Below are positions 10,801 to 21,100 of a stretch of DNA of 64,000 bases, piece by piece. Numbering within the stretch: position 1 is the first letter of the stretch; every line of letters begins with the position of its first letter. The notes below the pieces were generated by a model. That model was not told the DNA's origin and ran no database searches. It saw only the letters and a list, made by a program, of their open reading frames with translations. The position numbers and the translations under genes are program-made. The DNA is from Heligmosomoides polygyrus polygyrus (lineage: Eukaryota > Nematoda > Chromadorea > Rhabditida > Heligmosomidae), in the NCBI GenBank assembly GCA_947396885.1, contig OX377201.1, forward strand, positions 29,365,923 to 29,429,922, in the 5' to 3' direction.

Positions 10801-13800
10801 GAGATGAAGAGCGTCATATCGGTCGTCCAGGGCTTTAACGAAGAAGTCCGACCAACGCGTTGGTGGGCGTCCTGGTGTTCTTTTGACATCCCGCGGAATC
10901 CAGTCGGTGATGGCTCTCGTCCAGCGGATGTCTGCGAAGCGCATTACGTGGCCGGCCCACCTAATTTTCGACAACTTGGCCCACGCGACAGCGTCTCTGG
11001 TCTTCGAACGTCGGCGAAGCTCGGAACTCCGGAGGCCTTCTCTCACTTGCGTGAGTCGTGTCACTCCGAGCATCGTCCTCTCGATTCCACGCTGCGCGAC
11101 GCTGATCGCGTGTTCATCCTGCTTTCGTATAGCCCAGGTCTCTGAGGCGTATGTTAGGGCAGGAAGAACAGTGGAGTCGAATAGGTGGGCACGGAGTCGG
11201 ACGTTCTTCGTCTTCTTCGCGACTTCTTCGACGCTCTTGAAAGCTCCCCAAGTCGCTCTTTTCCTCCTGCTCAGCTCCGGTGCTAGGTCGTTGGCCATGT
11301 TGACTTCGCGACCCAGACACACATAGCTGGAGCAATCGGAGTTCGTTCCGTTGAGCGAGAATGGGGCATCAGAAACCCATCCGTTCTTCATGAACATTGT
11401 CTTCGTAAGATTCAGCTGCAGTCCAACGCTTCCACATACACGATAGAAGTCGGCCAGCATTCGTTCCGCCTGACTGATGCTCGGTGTTATGAGCACGATG
11501 TCGTCAGCGAAGCGAAGATGATGTAGTTGCCGGCCGTCGACCTTCACTCCCATGTCTTCCCATTCTAGTTCGCGCATGACATTTTCGAGAGTGGCGCTGA
11601 AGAGCTTCGGGGATATGGTATCTTCTTGCCGAACCCCTCTCTTAACGTCGACGACGACGTCGTTGAAGAATGGTGAGATCTTGGTCGTGAATCCACTGTA
11701 CAGATCTCGAAGGACTCTGATGTACTGAGTGGGAACACCCTGAGTGAGCAGGGCTTCGACGACCGCTTCAGTTTCGACGGAGTCGAATGCCTTCTTTAGG
11801 TCGATGAACGTAAGGCACAGCGGCAGCTTGTACTCTCGCGACACTTCGATGAGCTTCGTAATGGTGTGTATGTGGTCGATCGTGCTGAATCCTCTCCGAA
11901 ATCCTGCTTGTTCGCATGGCTGTCCTTCGTCCAGCGTTCGGCCGATCCTATTCAGGATAACTCGAGTGAACAGCTTGTAGACTACGGACAGCAGGCAGAT
12001 CGGGCGATAGTTGCCAATGTCGTGCACGTCTCCCTTCTTGTACAGCAAGACGGTTCTGCTGGTCTTCCACTGAGATGGAACCTTGCACTCCGACAGGTAA
12101 CGTGTGAAAAGCCGCGCCAGGGTGTTGATGAGCGCTGGCGGGAGGTTCTTCAGGTGTTCGGGTCCGATCCTGTCGGGACCGGGTGCTGTACGTTTCTTCA
12201 CCGACGAGATGGCGTGTCGGATCTCGGAAAAGAGAACAGAGGGGACGACGTATTCATCCTGCGGAGGATGACACGGGGGCAGGTGGACGTGGCTATCGAA
12301 GAGATCGGAGTAGAAGTCGTGGATGACCTTCTCCATGGTCCTTCTGGAAGAGGTGACAGTTCCGTCGGGACGTCGGAGAGCGGTCACCTTGGTCTTGAAG
12401 TTGGTGAAGTTCCGGCGGGCATTGCGGATGCTCAGCCCTGTCTCTGCAGCTTCAGCCAACACTTCCGCCCTTCTCTCCTTAAGATCCTCCTTTATCGCCT
12501 CTCTGCATAGTTTCGCAAGCTCGGACGTCAGTTGGTAGTTGCCTGACGCTCGTGCTGCTCCACGCTGGCGTATCAGCTCGAGAGTTTCCGGAGACAGACG
12601 TCTCTTGATGGTCTTCAAGCTCTCGGCTCCCTGAGCACTATCGTGGTGATGGTGCACGAAGCGGTCGTATTCCTCGTCGACGTTGTCCATGACGGCATCT
12701 TCCCAAAGCCCGGCAAGAGAGGTGTAGCGGTCCCAGTTGATGGTCGTTCTGGGACTCCTCTTCTTGAACTTCGCGGCCTTTTCTCCTTGATGCGAAAAGC
12801 GGAACCTCGCGCTAAGGAGGCGGTGGTCCGATCCCGTGCAGAACTTGGGGACAACGGAGACGTCGGTCAGGCAATACTTTCGGTTGAAGATGATGTGGTC
12901 GATCTCGTTGTGGAACTGGCCACCGGGAGATTCCCAGGTCCACCGTAGGGAGAGAGGCTTCTGGAACTGCGAGTTTCCATGGATGGTCTTGGTCGACATG
13001 ATAAACTCAGTCAACCTTTCGCCTTGCTCGTTCCACTCCAAACCGTGGGTTCCGATGTGAAGTTCTTCCGGCGACCTTCGCGGTCCGATCTTGGCGTTGA
13101 AGTCACCGACGATCACCTTGTAGAAGGTGTGATCTTCCTTATAGAACTTCTCCAGCTCCACGTAGAAGGCTTCGCCCTCTTTGTCGTCGTAGTCGGATGT
13201 TGGGGCATACGCGACGAACACAGTCAAAGCTGGCACGGAACCACATCGCTTCAGTCGCAGACGTCCGATTCGGCTTGTCAGAGACTCGTACGAATCGATG
13301 TTCATGGCCAAGTGCGTGTTGACGAGAACACTAACGCCGCCTACTCCCCTGCTGTCGCATGTTCCGAGGAACAGTTCTTCTCCGGAGTCGTAGGCGGCGT
13401 GCAGGGGGTGGTGTCTTCTCGTCTCGGTCAGTCCGATGACGTCGTACTTGATCTTCCTGGCTTGCATCGTCAGGTCCTCGACGGATGCTTCCGATGCAAG
13501 CGTGCGGGCGTTGTAAGTACAGATCGTCATTCTAGTCCTTCTCAATTTGCGCAGCCTGGTTAGGCCCTGAGATTTTAGCAGCCTCTCCGTTCTCTTCTTT
13601 CCCATCGCTGCAGAAATGGGGGCTCTTTCGGGGTCAGGGGAATGAGGCCCTTTAGTGCTGCTGTTTTTGACTTGAGTACACACGGGCTCTGTCGTGCGGG
13701 CGAAAAACTCCGGGCAGCCAGCCAGACTGCCCGAAGGGACAGGGCGAGACTTTTGAGGCGGCCTCGAATCGCCTTACGATGTACTCCCAGTCTACCGAGT

Positions 13801-15776
13801 GCAAGCTTTTGGCCGAGCCGACACAGTTACAATCCGCACAGTCACGGACACATTCGCGCACACTGTGCACGAACATGCCTCTCCCACGCACAAGGAACGC
13901 GTCGACCCGACACAGCAGGAGCAAGGAGTCCATCCCCTGCATCCCACCTGCGTCTCTGGACAGTACACGGTCGCATTTGGTTCGCGTTTAATTCCCCTAT
14001 CCACCACCCGGGGACGCGCCACGTGGCTCTGCGACAAGCGGCCCGAGATCCCTCTTAACAAGAGAGCCCGAAGGCTCTCTATCGAGGGAGATCCGTGGCC
14101 TTCTATATTAGTATAAGATATTTATCAGTCTGTTTCTCTGACCTCGTACTATTGCGGTGAGAAAAATCTGTGACCGGTTTCTCCCCTTCATCCGACCAAT
14201 GTTGCTAGAGGGCTTCTGAGCGCTCACCTAGAGCACGGTGTAAACGCATGCTTGCCAGTGTAAAGAAATCACGGCCACAGTTTATCAAAGTCGTATCCAA
14301 GCCACTGTCTGCTTTGTGTTCCTGCAAAGTGCAAAGCCACAAGGATCAGAGCTGCATTCGATCTTGCGAGGACCCGACATCCTACCGCTTTGGGCAACGA
14401 AATTCTGCCCAACGCTTCGGAAGGAAAGCTTAACGCCTCCTCTCTCGAACTATCGGTAACACTTTGCCGCGACCCCAGCATCATCGTCAGCCATCTCCAC
14501 GATACCGACCGCCATGAAATTCTTTTGACTTTGATGTCAACGATGTGCGTGACGCGAGCAAAGTGTAGGTCTGTAAATCGTTGCTTTCCCGCTCGGCAGA
14601 AGATGGTTTCACTAGGACATTGTAGAAAGGAACTCGGAGACTCCCTACTACCCCTGAAACCTTCGAGGCGCGTCAAAGCCAGCCTACTTTACGTCATCAC
14701 GTCGCAAAGCTGAGCCGCCAGAAGCTGAGTGAACTTGGAGGGGAATCCTTACCCTATGCTCCTCGCTTCCCCTGGGTTTCGTCTCCCACCCTTCGTGCTT
14801 TGAAGGCCATCTTCGTCACAAGGAGCTCAACGATCAGTCGGAACGCGAAACATCCAACATTTTACACGTGGGTCGCCGCAGTTCAACGGTCAACGAAATG
14901 GAAAGGCTGCGGTCTTTGGGAACATATTTTAGATAATGCTGGAGGCTATGTAGTTCGAAGTCGTATTGTTGTAAAACTATGTATTTGAAATAAAAAGGGT
15001 TGAGATCAAGCCTCCTCAAAGCAACAGTTGAGAGTGAAATTTATGGAGGCCAACATTCGCCACTTACCTAGGAAAATGAAAAGGACCTTTTCATTATACG
15101 ATATTGTAGAAGCGCTTTGAAATTGAGTTTGGAAGAGCAATTTTGATCACATCATGGCAACATTCCTTTTGTTGTTAGTTCTGGTGTTTGCTGCTTTGCA
15201 GTTTTATCTCACTCATGTCTTGTACAGAGTATTTCAATAAATAAATAAATAAACATTAATTTTCAACCTTCCATGGTCTGTAGTGCAGACTCCTCCAAAA
15301 CAAATAAGCTAAAGAAAGACTATGCCCTCAACCCTGCCCTCCACTTTCCGTCTCGGGGAGTGGGTTGTTCAACGCCAGAAATTAAACCCGATGGCCTAAT
15401 GCGTGTGGTACCACTGCACTTCACAGCATCAACTGGTTATGTGCGGTTCTGCTTTTCTATTCGATTGTGTGATGACCTCTTGGAACTTTTAAAATTTTCC
15501 TGAATTACAGATCCATACTGAAAAAGGGACCGTCGCTGTGCCATTCCCATCTCTACGAAGAGGTTGACGGCGACTACCTTTCCCCACCGCCGGACGATGT
15601 TCGACCTGAGGTATGTCGAAGGAGCCGTAGCAAACCATAATGCAGTTATTCGAAATCTAGGCGGTTTATCTTGTACTTCTGGCTGAACGTTTCAGCCGCC
15701 TGTTCGACCGTTCATTCAGCCGATACGACTGTTTCCACCATGCTGTGAGTTCCAGCCACGACGTATGAACAGGTGA
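7831..15776 (+). CDS. Small basic protein with SILK motif, three exons
   Basis: Exons 7831-7967, 15511-15610 and 15696-15776 join in phase (2, then 0) with AG/GT borders TTATTTCAG, AAG|GTATGC, AATTACAG, GAG|GTATGT and CGTTTCAG, and end at TGA. The product has about 105 residues. The N-terminus is basic (RRKQ, RSKKRKP); S-I-L-K at 47-50, coded across the first intron, matches the protein phosphatase 1 docking motif [GS]IL[RK], and K-I-Y-F at 23-26 weakly resembles an RVxF site. The C-terminus is Pro/Arg-rich ([15 protein letters not shown]). I do not recognise the family; a PP1-binding role is inference from short motifs. Intron 1 (7.5 kb) contains three SINE copies and an RTE element, while intron 2 is only 85 bases. 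Exon reality is well supported by phase and splice sites; the start could lie further upstream. Confidence 0.65.
8220..8345 (+). repeat. tRNA-derived SINE, internally deleted
   Basis: Begins with the A-box-like TAGCGCAATCTGAAG and reaches the B-box region, then jumps to the 3' block GCGCATCCCAAAGGGATTG and the TTTATCCTTTG tail. The middle of about 170 bases is missing compared with the copy at 17287. Confidence 0.7.
8392..8640 (-). repeat. tRNA-derived SINE, reverse orientation
   Basis: Starts with the complement of the TTTATCCTTT tail (AAAGGATAAAAGACGGCG) and runs through GCGTATTTGG, GCTTGG-like and TCGGGTGCACGC blocks of the SINE consensus seen at 17287. It lies head to head with the plus-strand copy at 8220. 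Confidence 0.7.
9221..9530 (+). repeat. tRNA-derived SINE, diverged
   Basis: Shares CGCGTGCATCCCG, TTGCCCAGGCAAAACAGGCC, TCTAGGGTCGGTGAA, ACTGACTTGTTTGTTGGCTG and a TTTATCC-like end with the better copies. The 5' promoter part is weak. Confidence 0.6.
9866..10077 (+). CDS. Unassigned candidate exon in intron 1
   Basis: A strong acceptor TTAATTTTTAG ends at 9865 and is followed by a 69-codon frame to TGA with protein-like composition ([30 protein letters not shown]). No family recognised. It lies on the same strand as the small gene around it but its phase does not match exon 1 of that gene. It may belong to a nested gene together with 10259-10516, or to an old element. Confidence 0.35.
10259..10516 (+). 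CDS. Unassigned candidate terminal exon in intron 1
   Basis: Acceptor ACACAAATTCAG ends at 10258; an 85-codon frame then runs to TGA with natural composition ([31 protein letters not shown]). The same frame is open back to 10134. In the frame that exon 1 (ends phase 2) would dictate, only about 30 codons are open. No family recognised. Confidence 0.35.
   Translation, partial: VSVADKIYTVLGLLSLLKKRTFVAKQSDGVILPLNKNIASLLRRNSSINDLFSTRGQSSDNSTNLHLIQNFVKQKKSYLKEHYAL
10660..14115 (-). mobile_element. RTE-clade non-LTR retrotransposon, near full length
   Basis: A single uninterrupted endonuclease-reverse transcriptase ORF with only a few bases of 3' UTR beyond its TGA at 10684, and a GC-rich leader of about 500 bases upstream (to about 14115). 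Short 3' UTR and one EN-RT ORF are typical of RTE elements such as C. elegans Rte-1. The leader holds GAGAGCC/GGCTCTC inverted blocks near 14065-14085. The region 14240-14790, with a 135-codon minus-strand open frame, may be a further part of the leader; I cannot place the 5' end firmly. The element sits in intron 1 of the gene at 7831, antisense to it. Confidence 0.85.
10684..13605 (-). CDS. RTE endonuclease-reverse transcriptase
   Basis: 973 residues from the ATG at 13605; the frame is open a little further but without ATG. The N-terminal APE endonuclease shows [22 protein letters not shown] and [11 protein letters not shown]. The RT domain shows [25 protein letters not shown], motif [12 protein letters not shown], motif B, and motif C FADDIVL. 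The C-terminus carries [10 protein letters not shown] and [12 protein letters not shown], common at RTE ends. In known elements it nicks target DNA and copies the RNA at the nick. No stop or frameshift is present, but motif B reads [11 protein letters not shown] where the family has RGVRQGDTISP, a Gly-to-Glu change near 11630 that probably harms activity. Confidence 0.9.
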   Translation of the reverse strand: MGKKRTERLLKSQGLTRLRKLRRTRMTICTYNARTLASEASVEDLTMQARKIKYDVIGLTETRRHHPLHAAYDSGEELFLGTCDSRGVGGVSVLVNTHLAMNIDSYESLTSRIGRLRLKRCGSVPALTVFVAYAPTSDYDDKEGEAFYVELEKFYKEDHTFYKVIVGDFNAKIGPRRSPEELHIGTHGLEWNEQGERLTEFIMSTKTIHGNSQFQKPLSLRWTWESPGGQFHNEIDHIIFNRKYCLTDVSVVPKFCTGSDHRLLSARFRFSHQGEKAAKFKKRSPRTTINWDRYTSLAGLWEDAVMDNVDEEYDRFVHHHHDSAQGAESLKTIKRRLSPETLELIRQRGAARASGNYQLTSELAKLCREAIKEDLKERRAEVLAEAAETGLSIRNARRNFTNFKTKVTALRRPDGTVTSSRRTMEKVIHDFYSDLFDSHVHLPPCHPPQDEYVVPSVLFSEIRHAISSVKKRTAPGPDRIGPEHLKNLPPALINTLARLFTRYLSECKVPSQWKTSRTVLLYKKGDVHDIGNYRPICLLSVVYKLFTRVILNRIGRTLDEGQPCEQAGFRRGFSTIDHIHTITKLIEVSREYKLPLCLTFIDLKKAFDSVETEAVVEALLTQGVPTQYIRVLRDLYSGFTTKISPFFNDVVVDVKRGVRQEDTISPKLFSATLENVMRELEWEDMGVKVDGRQLHHLRFADDIVLITPSISQAERMLADFYRVCGSVGLQLNLTKTMFMKNGWVSDAPFSLNGTNSDCSSYVCLGREVNMANDLAPELSRRKRATWGAFKSVEEVAKKTKNVRLRAHLFDSTVLPALTYASETWAIRKQDEHAISVAQRGIERTMLGVTRLTQVREGLRSSELRRRSKTRDAVAWAKLSKIRWAGHVMRFADIRWTRAITDWIPRDVKRTPGRPPTRWSDFFVKALDDRYDALHLPRARRIHWTTLARDRDEWRRCWHPLEQFDDQRDYRRYR
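14116..15510. other. Intron 1, unassigned
   Basis: Between the RTE leader and exon 2 of the small gene. 14248-14790 has a long minus-strand open frame (135 codons, 14676-14269, ending [10 protein letters not shown]) that may be RTE leader. 15230-15258 is a (AATA)n stretch after GTATTTC that resembles a LINE 3' tail on the plus strand. Otherwise nothing. Confidence 0.4.
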
Positions 15777-16454
15777 TGCGAAATGAGCTTTCGTAGTGCA
15801 GGGCTTATGGGATGCCGAGCCACTGAGATGATTTCAGAGAGGATTTTCCTTCCTGCCACAATAATTACGATAACATGCACTTTCCTTATGAATCTTTGTA
15901 TTGAAGTGAACGCATTTGGCTGCTCTAATGCAACTGCTGGGCAATCCTGCACCCATTTTTTTCCATGCATTTGAAAAAAGAGAAACCAAATGAAAGACTG
16001 CACTTCTTGTTTGATTTACCGAAACTCGAGATTTTTGAGCGTTAGGTATGTATAAGGTGTCCTTCAAAATATCACCACTATTTGAATGGTTATGGAATTT
16101 TTATCTCGTTAGCTACACCAAAGTTCATTAGCCTCCTTTGAGTAGCAAGAAAACAAAAAAATTACACTTGGTTCGCTGTTAAGATTGCACTACGGACTCC
16201 TCTATGCGTGTAAGTGTTTACTTAATTGGTAGTGTAAATAATGTCTACTCAGGATTTTGCAATTGAAGAATTTGCGATCTTTGCGCCCAGCTTTGCAGAA
16301 TTTTTACATCAGCAACAATTTCTTCAAATTGCCCACGAAACTTGGACACCGAACTATAAGGTTGGTGCAAACAAAGAAATGCAGGGTTTTGTTTTATTGG
16401 CTTCAAAACTGTTTTTAATAAACTTAGAATTTTTTATGAGATATTATATTAAAT
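15777..16454. other. 3' flank of the small gene
   Basis: Probable 3' UTR and intergenic DNA. A 63-codon ATG frame (15783-15974) starts seven bases after the stop and contains a hydrophobic stretch (FLPATIITITCTFLM) followed by a Cys-containing tail (GCSNATAGQSCTHFFPC); it may be chance. AATAAA occurs near 16417. Confidence 0.35.
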
Positions 16455-16998
16455 ATGTATATAGAAATTAATTCAAGTCGCTTATTTAAAAAAATAATTT
16501 GGTTTTTATTCTCAGATGTCTAAACGCGATTTTCGTCAAATTTTCCGGCTTTGGATGATGCTTCGTTTTGGTCCAGCCACTATCTCAAGGCGACGATTTT
16601 TCTTTGATTTTTGGTCAATTTAGCTTCTTGGTCTTCCCAAATTGCTTCAAATGGCAAACGACTGTAGTGCGGTCGACGTCGAGGTCCTCGGCAATGGCTT
16701 TCGCCCGGTTTTGCGCGGATCAGCTTCGACTGACGCCTTCAATGGATCATTATCAACGGCTGGCATGTGGTTCGTCTTCGAGGCTGGTGTTGCCGAAACG
16801 AAACTTTTGGAACAAATGTTCTGCTGCGCATTCGTTGATACCTCCCTGGTCCCATACTTCGTTGAAACTTCGAGCGGTTTGAGAGGAAGTCCGGATCTGT
16901 TTCAACTCGTAGAGACTAATGTGACGAAAATCGCGTTTAGAGATCTTATAATAAAAACAATTTTTCTTAATAAGCGATTTGATTTAAATTCCATATAC
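16455..16998 (-). mobile_element. mariner-derived short element (MITE) with transposase remnant
   Basis: Imperfect terminal inverted repeats: GTATATAGAAATTA..TCGCTTATT at 16456-16486 against its complement at 16969-16998, continuing inward with CTAAACGCGATTTTCGTCA on both sides (16520-16538 and 16922-16940). The interior on the minus strand reads as a broken mariner N-terminus: INECAAEHLFQKFRFGN, then DPRKT.RAIAEDLDVDRTTV and HLKQFGKTKKLN, matching the helix-turn-helix region. The catalytic domain is absent, so the element cannot move itself. Confidence 0.7.
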
Positions 16999-17043
16999 AG
17001 GTTTAGAAAGCGCATATAATAAGCTTTCCAACAATATTTAATA

Positions 17044-17158
17044 CTTTATTAAAAAGTCTTAGTTTACTTTTAGTTTTAGTTTTTTTACAAGTACAAGTTT
17101 TAGTTTTTAAAGCCTTAGTTTACTTTTAGTTTGCTTTAGTTTTAGTTTTCTTTTTACA
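17044..17158 (+). repeat. Low-complexity TTTAGTTT repeat
   Basis: Repeated CTTAGTTTACTTTTAGTTTTAG-type words over about 115 bases; a similar but shorter tract lies at 44335-44400. No coding or structural meaning seen. Confidence 0.6.
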
Positions 17159-17286
17159 AAAGTGTTGATACCAATAAAACAAGAAACTTGCATCTCTTTT
17201 GTACCAATCTAATAATTCTCTGAATCCAAAAATTGAGTACACATGCTATTTTCTATAAAGAATAATGTTTCTTATTTGAGAGCCAC

Positions 17287-17585
17287 GGGCGCGTGTAGCG
17301 CAGTCGGAGGAGGCGCGACTGTCGCGTGCACCCGATACCAGGTTCCTGGTTCGGATTTCCCGCCCAGGCCAACCAAGCCTTCCATCCCTCCGGGGTCGGT
17401 GACTTGGTACCAGAGTTGTCTGGGAAGGATAAAGCGCTGACTTGTTCATCGGCTGGCCACCGCAAGTCATTGTATGGCCAAATACGCATTCATGTGGCCT
17501 CCACGACATCCCGTAGAAATAGAATGCGCTGGCGCATCCCAGAAGGGATTGAGTAACGCCGTCCTTTATCCTTTATCCTTTATTT
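17287..17585 (+). repeat. tRNA-derived SINE, near full length
   Basis: Pol III promoter-like boxes at the 5' end: A box TAGCGCAGTCGG (17296-17307) and B box GGTTCGGATTTCC (17348-17360). A body of about 200 bases follows and ends in CTTTATCCTTTATCC repeats. It is closely similar to the copy at 26912, so the family was probably active recently. The spacing and lack of cloverleaf show it is not a tRNA gene. Confidence 0.85.
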
Positions 17586-18109
17586 AAGAGCCTCCTATAG
17601 CTCAGTGTTCAAAAGTGTCTAGAGTGCTAGTCGTTAATATGGCCTATACTGAGAGGCAGGTACTCACCGGAATGGTCAGGAAGCATTTCACGATCCAGAC
17701 AACCGTGGATTAGACGAGCGCGACGTGTCGGTGTCCTGATTTTCCGCGTTCTTTGGGTGCTCTGACTGGCCGTGATTGGCTGAAGTGTTTCCTCCTCCCC
17801 ATGTAGGCAACATTAACGACTTTTGGCAATCGGAAGTAATATATTTCACACTGAAAAATATCGTATTGCCATAATTTGCCAAGCGGTCCGATCATAAAGA
17901 AGTTGCGGATAATTATTCCATAGTGACGTAGTTCCTCTAATGTACCCAGAGTTTAAGAATTGATTCAGTCAAGAACTTATTCTCAACCGAAACATGACCT
18001 GGTTGCTAGAATTTTCAAGAAATGCGGAACTTTTTGCTCAAGGCCTTGCTAGGAATCGTCTGCGAGCAACATTGTTGCTCAAAGTGTTCTTCTGGGAGGG
18101 TAAAGCTTA
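17586..18109. other. Unassigned spacer
   Basis: No gene or repeat recognised between the SINE and the foldback element. TATAGCTCAGTG at 17594 resembles a tRNA A box but has no matching B box. Confidence 0.4.
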
Positions 18110-21100
18110 CAATACCGCCCGCGTCGCGCGGTCAAAAAGACGGTTTGCGACGGAAAAGTCCGTCGCAAACCGTCGCATGCTCGTAGCTCTTTTAATTTTG
18201 CGTAGTTTCAGAAACAGTTAGTACCATTCGATTCGTCTCCTCGAGGTCTACAAAACCATGTATAAAGCTTTACCAGGCCACCGCGTTTTCGCTGTGGGTG
18301 GCCTAAAAAATAACTGCAGCAGGCTTTTGCGATTGCAGCACCTTAGTTTCCAGGACGTGCATGTGACGTACAGTGTTTTCGGAGTATCTCAAGCATGGCG
18401 TGCGTTGTCAGTGCTCTGTCGTGCCTGGAATGTTCCAAGAGTGCGCTGTGCACAATGCATGTAGTATCGAACCTATCAATCGAGTATGAGAAAGCATGTT
18501 CACTCCGCTTCTATCTTCCCTTACTGGAAAATGTAAAGCCTTCAAGAATATTTCAAAACGTTTAGAGAAATTTATCAGAGATTTTCAGACGCCCTACTCG
18601 GGAATTGCTTCAATCTGTCCCGGCGAGATCTATGAGTGCACCGTGTGCAATGCGTATATGTAGAGATGAACCTATCAATCGAGTGGGTTCGACAACTGGT
18701 AGAGTGAGCGTTTGGAAAATTCTATCATAAATTTTAAGCTGCCCTACTAAGGAATTGCTCTAAGGCTGTCCAGCTAGCCTTTAGAGTGCGCCGTGAACAA
18801 TGCATATAGAATCGAATCTTTCAATCAAGGGAGGGGGACCGCTTGCAAATTGCACGCGCGGGCGTGTTCGGAGCGCAATAACTCTTCCGAGTTCAAATCG
18901 TTTCGGCTGCAACTCATGGGTCTTGTAGGCAGTAAAATGTTGTAGTAGCAAACTAAAGTATAACGGCGTAGCTTAGGAAGTGGCAGCGTTACAGTGGTGC
19001 GAAAATGCAGGTGAGGCTTGTGTGAAGCATTTTTTTCCGATTTCGGTGGACCACTGCGGGAAGATCCGGCGAGCAAACGGCATTGAAATGCGCAGACAAA
19101 CAGAAAGCTTAGTATGCTTCACTATGACGTGCTCAGAACTCCTCAGCTTCTTAAACTGTCTTAGCCTCAGCTGCCAGTTTAAAGCGGCGGAAGAAAGGGG
19201 TTAGAGTTTCTTGCGCACTTGCTCGTCCAGATGTGAGTGTTCGACAGGAGCAATGGCACCGTTCTATTCAGCATGAAAAGCGCTATTGAACGGTGCCAAT
19301 TTCGACCGATTCTAGAAACATCGATTTTTTGACAGTTTCGCATCGACGGCCAGGCCGCTCGAGGCCGCGGCAGATGGACGATGACGTCATTGAAAACCGA
19401 TGTTTTCAAAATGACCATGCTTGGCACCGTTCGATAGAGCGTTTCATGCTGAATTGAACTTTCTCAACGACGTTGTTAAGAGTAGAGAAAACTGTATTCT
19501 GAGAGAGTAAAAGCGAGGAGAACATCGACCGTTGTTGTGCTAAATTGCACGCGCGGGCGGGTTCTGAGCGCAATAACTCTGTCATATGTGAACCTTTCCG
19601 GATGCTGCTTGTGAGTTTTGTAGGCAGCAAAATGTTCTAATAGAGCGCTAAAACACAGCGATGTAGCTTATGTCTGGACAAAGTTACAGCAGTGCGAAAA
19701 TGCAGGTTAGCCTTGTGTGACACGATTTTTTCCAGTTTCAGTCGACCCTTGCGGGAAGACGCAGAGAGCTAATGGCCTACAAATGCACAGGCGAGCAGAA
19801 CGCTTAAGATTCTTTACGATGACATGCTCACAACTCCTTAGCTGATTAAACTGCCTTGCAGCCATTTTAGGGCGGCGGAGTTTGAGTGTTGAAGTTTCCT
19901 GCGCCATCATTTGCCCAGGTTTGAGTGTTCGACACTAGCAGTTTTAGCGTTCTGTTCAGCATGGAAAGCGCTACCAAGAGGTACCAATTTCAACCTATTT
20001 TGGAACCATCGATTTTTTTGACAATTTCCCATCGAGGGCGGGGGCGCTCCAGACCGAGAGTGCGCGGACGGTGACGTCATCGAAAATCGATATTTTCGAA
20101 ATTGGCCAAATTTTCTCGTCCAAAATCATCTAGGGGTTATTTGGGGCGCTGATTACGAACCCGACGTCCGTTTTTGAAAATTCCGCCGATTTCAGTAGGT
20201 TTTGAATAATCTTCAGAAAAATTGGAGGTGGTCGGGTCAGGATTACCGATTTCCCTCAAGCTTCGTATAGGGGCGGGGACTTATTCGCGGTGCCGAACAC
20301 GATGCCGAAGTTCATTCGGACGATTACGGCAGGAGACCGCCCATACCGATAACTGAGGGTGATCGGTAGTCCTGACCCGACCAACCTCAAGCGGGAAGTA
20401 ACCTACTGAAATCGGCGGAATTTTCAAAAACGGACGTCAGATCGTAATTCGTAATCAGCTCCCCAAATAACCGCCTAGATGATTTTGGACGAAGTTTGTA
20501 CGAGGAAATTTGGCCAATTTCGAAAATATCGGTTTTCGATACGTCATCGTCCGCGCCGGCTTGGACAGTGGCGCCCACGTCCTCGATGGGAAATTGTCAA
20601 AATACGATTTCTTTGAAATTGGTCGAGAGTAACACCATTCGATAGAGCTTTTCGTGGTGAACAAAATGGTGTTATTTGGAGTGTCGAAAACCCAAATGTG
20701 GGCGAGTAAAAGAGCAGGAAACTTTAAACGCAAAGTCCGCCGCCCTAAAATATGGTAGAAGGGGCTAAGGCAGTTTAGGCAGCTGGCAAGTTGCGAGCAT
20801 ATCGTCTTAAAGTACCTTAGGTGTTCTGCTCGCCGTTGGCTCGCAATGTCTTCGCGCAGTGGTCGACCGAAATCGGAAAAAATTGGGTCGCACAAGCCTC
20901 ACCTGCATTTTCGCATCGCCGTAATTTAGTCCACTCCTGAGCTAAACGGTTGTGCTTTAGAACACATCAAGAACCTTGTACTGCCTACAAAGTCTTCGAG
21001 TTGCAGCCGAAACGACTTGATCTCGATAGAGTTATTGCGCTACGAACTCGCCCGCGCGTGCATTTGCGAGCGGTTGACTCCATTGACAGGTTCTATTCTA

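Noticed and set aside
10708..13563. Plus-strand ORFs across the RTE element
   Set aside because: They are shadows of the minus-strand reverse transcriptase frame.
13606..13683. Longer RTE protein starting at 13683
   Set aside because: The codon there is GTG; the first ATG in frame is 13605, just before the basic stretch [10 protein letters not shown].
17287..17360. tRNA gene
   Set aside because: A and B boxes are present, but there is no cloverleaf and the same sequence occurs in other SINE copies with a TTTATCC tail.
17590..17665. tRNA gene at TATAGCTCAGTG
   Set aside because: Only an A-box-like word; no B box and no acceptor stem.
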